This document shows positions 1 through 64,000 of a stretch of 64,000 nucleotides of DNA, piece after piece. The stretch is taken from assembly GCA_916610825.1 (NCBI GenBank), contig OU744447.1, positions 26,165,037 to 26,229,036 of the forward strand, written 5' to 3'. Position numbers and translations under genes: made by a program. Position 1 is the first letter of the stretch; each line of letters starts with the position of its first letter. The DNA comes from Haliclystus octoradiatus. Lineage: Eukaryota > Cnidaria > Staurozoa > Stauromedusae > Haliclystidae. The notes under the pieces are model-generated. The model was given only the letters and a program-made list of their open reading frames with translations, was not told the origin of the DNA and ran no database searches.

Positions 1-171
1 TTGAGTACTCAATGCTAAAAGCAGAGCAATATAAACAGTAGATCAAAGATCACGAGTTCGCTCCGTTACTCTGAGTTTTGCATAATATGCTCATCAGACG
101 GTTTATCTATCTCTGTATATTATATACTGTACTAGCTATACTCAGAGCGGTATAGCAATACCATATACGCT

Positions 172-836
172 GTGTATTATTCATACACAAACTCTCATCT
201 CAAACTCTATGATTACTGCACAGGCCAATTGTATAGATCATTCCTTATAAGGAAATGTTTTTCGAGTAGAGATGCTGATGCTTTAATGAAGGCATCCCCA
301 TTTATTAGGCATGTATGCCACATCAAACACATTTACGGTCAAACTTTTCAAACTCGTCTGAAGTATCTTAATATTGATTCTTTGAGATTAAGGAGAATCA
401 AGAGCGATCTGATAATGATGTTTAAAGTTGTTATAAATAATCTAGTAGATTTGCATTTAGATTAATTTTGTAATTTCAATAATACTAAATATTCGATTCG
501 AGGTAACTCCTTACAGTTACAACTGACAAATATATCTGGTAGGCTAAATATCAGCAATTACCAATTTATCAATCGAGTAATTCCATGTGGAGTACAGTTT
601 ACCAGAGAGTGTGATAACCTCCAAAACATTAATTTCCTTCAAATCAAAATTGAACACTGTCGATCTAAATGCCTTATGCAAAGTTAATTAACAATCTATA
701 TGAACTACTAGTTAACACAATAACACAGTTTAATTTTATTCTTTCTTTATATATTTAAAGGATATATGTAAGTGGGAGTTTTACTTTCCTATATAATCCG
801 GTTAGTATTTTTGACAAATAAACAACAACAACAACA
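172..836 (+). pseudogene. 3' end of a CR1/jockey-like LINE reverse transcriptase, decayed
   Basis: The 97-codon reading frame at 172-465 resembles the region after the reverse-transcriptase core in CR1/jockey-type LINEs. A KCFSSRDADALMKA stretch matches the 'FK.RD...L.KA' part, and TRLKYLNIDSLRLRRIKSDL matches the conserved 'RL..L...SL..RR...D' block. Past the stop, about 540-680, translated pieces (FINRV.. and a later F..) still look like the F..R..WN tail, so the ORF is interrupted. The sequence ends near 819-836 in AATAAACAACAACAACAAC, a short-repeat tail usual for this LINE class. It is separate from the LINE in intron 37. The assignment rests on motif recognition only. Confidence 0.55.
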
Positions 837-3033
837 TAATCAAATTTTACTTTGGTTTAGAAAATATGTTAATTGATGTGCTGAAATCTATATTGGAAAA
901 ATTGGTCTCTTTCCTTAAAGAATTTATTAATGCATTGTCAACATACAGGTAGGATATATATATCCTGATAAATTTTTAAAATGATATAATGTTATTGTGA
1001 TAATTAGTTCATAACTCAAGTAGACTTTCATTCTAGATATAGATCACTACACAGTACTACCCTTGCGTGTCATTTCTTGAAAATCGACACCATCATCTAA
1101 ACAGAGATATTTAATTAATTCAGATATCCTATAATCTCTTCTGTCGCATCTTTCAGTACAACTGTATGACATAGAAACAAAAAAGTTAGCAATGTGGCAT
1201 ATGCTTTATAATCAGAGATGAAGCACGCGTGACAGACAAATTAGTTCATGGTGATCATGATATCAAGATTTCAAGTTGATAGTAGCTATGAAAGAGCCAA
1301 GTGATCTAAGTGATTATTAATTTAGTACTGTATATCATCTAGCAACGATTATAATTTTAAACCATCTCCTCTCCCCTCGACCCCCTATATTTTAAGTTCA
1401 GATCGTGCGTTATTCAGATCACCCTTCTCATTCCATTCCATGAACGCTGAAAATTGATTTTTTCTTTATAGAATTGCAACAAAAACAATTCAATATCACC
1501 CCGATAACTGTGGACACTGTAGAAAATTTGACAGCAAACAAAGAAATGAGAAGTTCCAGACTAATGCACAAAAGAGACGGAGCAAACTGGAACGGATATT
1601 AGCGGTTCGCGCATTTGTTGCATTACGGGATCAGCCAGAAATTATATAGACAATTAATCGGATTGAATCATTGTATTCTAGCGTAACCTTTCATGATTAA
1701 CCATGTGTCTAGAGTATGCTAATTCTTGAAATAAAAACCCATTGTATAGCTTGTTGTTTTGTTTACAATAATGAAATCATGAGTTAATTTTGCTTATTGC
1801 TATGGCGGATTAGCTAAGGCAGAGGAATGGAATTTGAATCCCATTGACGGCTGTGTGATTCCACTGGAGGCCTCCGCCTTACCTTAACATCAGATGAGAA
1901 CCACATTCTGGTAGTGGGAAATGGAGTGAACGAGAGATGTGACGGAGAGGAAAGGGAGCAAATGACATTTAGAGAGATGCGGCGTAGTGTGCTGCGCCTT
2001 GACAATCAATTAGGTCTATTTGAGTATCCTGAAATCAGTATCAAAATGGATCCGGATTCCAGAACGTCATACCTGAGATCAAGAATTCGCTTTGTCATTC
2101 GACTGAGCCTGTAGCTTTTTTACAAGAGTAAGAGACAAAATAAAGTACGATCCAAACGGTCAACAGTATGACCTCAAAGACTAATTGTTTCTCCTCATTA
2201 AAAGACTTCGGACTCTACTCCTACGAAATGACCATTTCTCTGTGACCATATTGGCAGAATATTCCTGATAAGTGACCATCCTTGAATTACAAAGACGTTT
2301 GAAACGACAGTATCAAATTTATCTACAGAGCATTGACTGGGATGAAAGAAACCGCTATTCCTAACAAATAGTGGACTATGCACCCGGCTATGCACTACTC
2401 GTCTGGCATTTTCTGGCGCGTGTCGTCCAACAGTGACCTGAGGACACCCTCACCTGAAAAAGTCTTCCACAGCTCTTGATATCATACTGATACCTGGATA
2501 CCATAATTATTTTTATTGATTTTATTGCCAATTACTGTCGGACAGTAATCTTTGAATTTGGTTTCCCAGACTTGATTTGATGTAGCTCTCATTACCAATT
2601 TGACTCTGTAATCCCATCAAAAGGACTTTACTATAGTAATTATCTAGCTAAGTTAGGCTAGTTAGCATGTAAGAGTATAAGTTCGTCACAATAAGTAACG
2701 TACCGTATTTCTTAAATATTCCGTTATCCGAATAGCTTTTCACCTTTGAGGAGAATGCCCTTGGGGGCTTGGGGAAGGTTGGCATTATGGGATATAAAGG
2801 GGCTCGCCCCAATCTCTATGTGTTGCAATAGCAAACGCTTCCCACAAAGAATGTTATGTCAATGGCCGACTTAGAGCTTGGAGGTTGCCGCCCGCTACTA
2901 CACAACATTACTTTATGAGGCTATATCTGCGGAAAGGAAACTGTTTCACTACGGATTACAGTCATTAAAAGATTAATTACTACAGTGGTATGCGTATTTT
3001 CAGCTGAATTGACCGTGTTGGTCTGAAATTATC
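837..3033. other. Intergenic/upstream region of SCRIB, no gene recognised
   Basis: About 2.2 kb of AT-rich sequence before the SCRIB start. Short open frames at 1814-2005 (-) and 1914-2114 (+) overlap one another and show no recognisable domain. No promoter motif can be supported. A possible splice acceptor (TATTTTCAG, ending 3003) lies 30 bases before the start codon. Confidence 0.5.
3004..3033 (+). other. Putative 5'UTR end of SCRIB after a splice acceptor
   Basis: TATTTTCAG ends at 3003 and the SCRIB ATG is at 3034. A 30-nt untranslated leader after a splice acceptor would fit either an upstream 5'UTR intron or a trans-spliced leader. The polypyrimidine tract is weak, so this is tentative. 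Confidence 0.25.
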
Positions 3034-63451
<60,418 letters not shown>

Positions 63452-64000
63452 GTGAGTAAAATTAAATACATTACGATTAATTGTTAATGCGAGTAGCTTA
63501 TAATCTTATTTAATGAAAATTCAGCGGGGTCATAGGTATTTTTTCTTGTCACTATTTCCTTTGAACGTCATTGTGAAACTCATTGATTATTCCCACATAA
63601 AATGACGTCATCACGTCGCTGGAGTTAAACCATGTCTATGCTCGATTTTGCAGTGTCATAGGAATTTTTTCGTGTCACATAAATGTGAAAAATGTATGTG
63701 CTGATGCTTGCATAAAATTATGCACCAATCTATGCAGTACGGCACTTAAGACTGAAGTTAACTATGTCTATGCTGTCTATGCTCAACTTTGCGATGTCAT
63801 AGGAATCGAAACCTTCTCAAATTTAGTAAATATAGATACAAAAATATTCAAGCATGTGTTAATTTTGAGCTTCCCTTTACCCTATGGGATCAAATCACTT
63901 TGCAAGATACAAACGAATTTAGATTTATTAATCAATCAATTATAGCGTACTTTAATATTTCATAATCAATGTACATACTTAAATATTCAATTCTAATGTA
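63452..64000. other. SCRIB intron 38 (incomplete), nothing recognised
   Basis: AT-rich sequence after the last exon seen. The 86-codon open frame at 63685-63945 shows no domain. The rest of the SCRIB C-terminus should lie beyond the window. Confidence 0.5.

Overview
This is a window of animal nuclear DNA: AT-rich, intron-dense, with consensus GT-AG introns, microsatellites and many small transposon remnants. One host gene fills it on the + strand, the cell-polarity scaffold Scribble (SCRIB; LRR plus four PDZ domains). I read 38 coding exons from 3034 to 63451. The phases add up across every junction (about 1,325 codons), and the C-terminus lies beyond the window. The species cannot be fixed. 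A marine invertebrate, possibly a non-vertebrate deuterostome, fits the base composition and the LINE types, but that is an inference.

Layout. 1-3033 is upstream DNA with a decayed LINE 3' end (172-836). 3034-34638 holds SCRIB exons 1-37, with introns carrying DNA-transposon-like elements that have terminal inverted repeats (4825-6919, 7991-8115, 12288-12730, 15938-16036, 26542-26825), a 909-bp palindromic element flanked by TTAA (31546-32454), a degenerate tRNA-like sequence (31413-31485) and dispersed repeats. Intron 37 (34639-63429, 28.8 kb) holds the exceptional content, all on the - strand. Exon 38 (22 nt) follows at 63430.

Intron 37 contains a chimeric insertion made of a LINE and an endogenous flavivirus-like element. 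Read along the - strand, a 5'-truncated flavivirus genome (end of E, NS1, NS2A, NS2B, NS3 protease-helicase, NS4A, NS4B, NS5 methyltransferase-RdRp, 3' noncoding sequence) is followed in the same orientation by the 5' end of a non-LTR retrotransposon (ORF1, then a deleted ORF2), which ends in a trinucleotide microsatellite. This order is what target-primed reverse transcription gives if the LINE reverse transcriptase copies the LINE to its 5' end and then jumps to the 3' end of a viral RNA. Trinucleotide repeats of the same TAG/CAG type flank both ends (34765-34890 and 62654-63301).

A 7,892-bp segment (LINE ORF1 5' part plus viral NS2A/NS2B to 3' end) is then present three times head to tail (37392-45283, 45284-53175, 53176-61067). 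The copies are nearly identical and share every frameshift and stop seen. At the two internal junctions LINE ORF1 (330 codons) runs in frame into a viral membrane segment, giving a 397-codon chimeric ORF twice. The viral proteins are broken in many places, so this is a fossil and not a functional virus. NS5 carries an unusual C-terminal tail with two CxxC-x11-CxxC knuckles.
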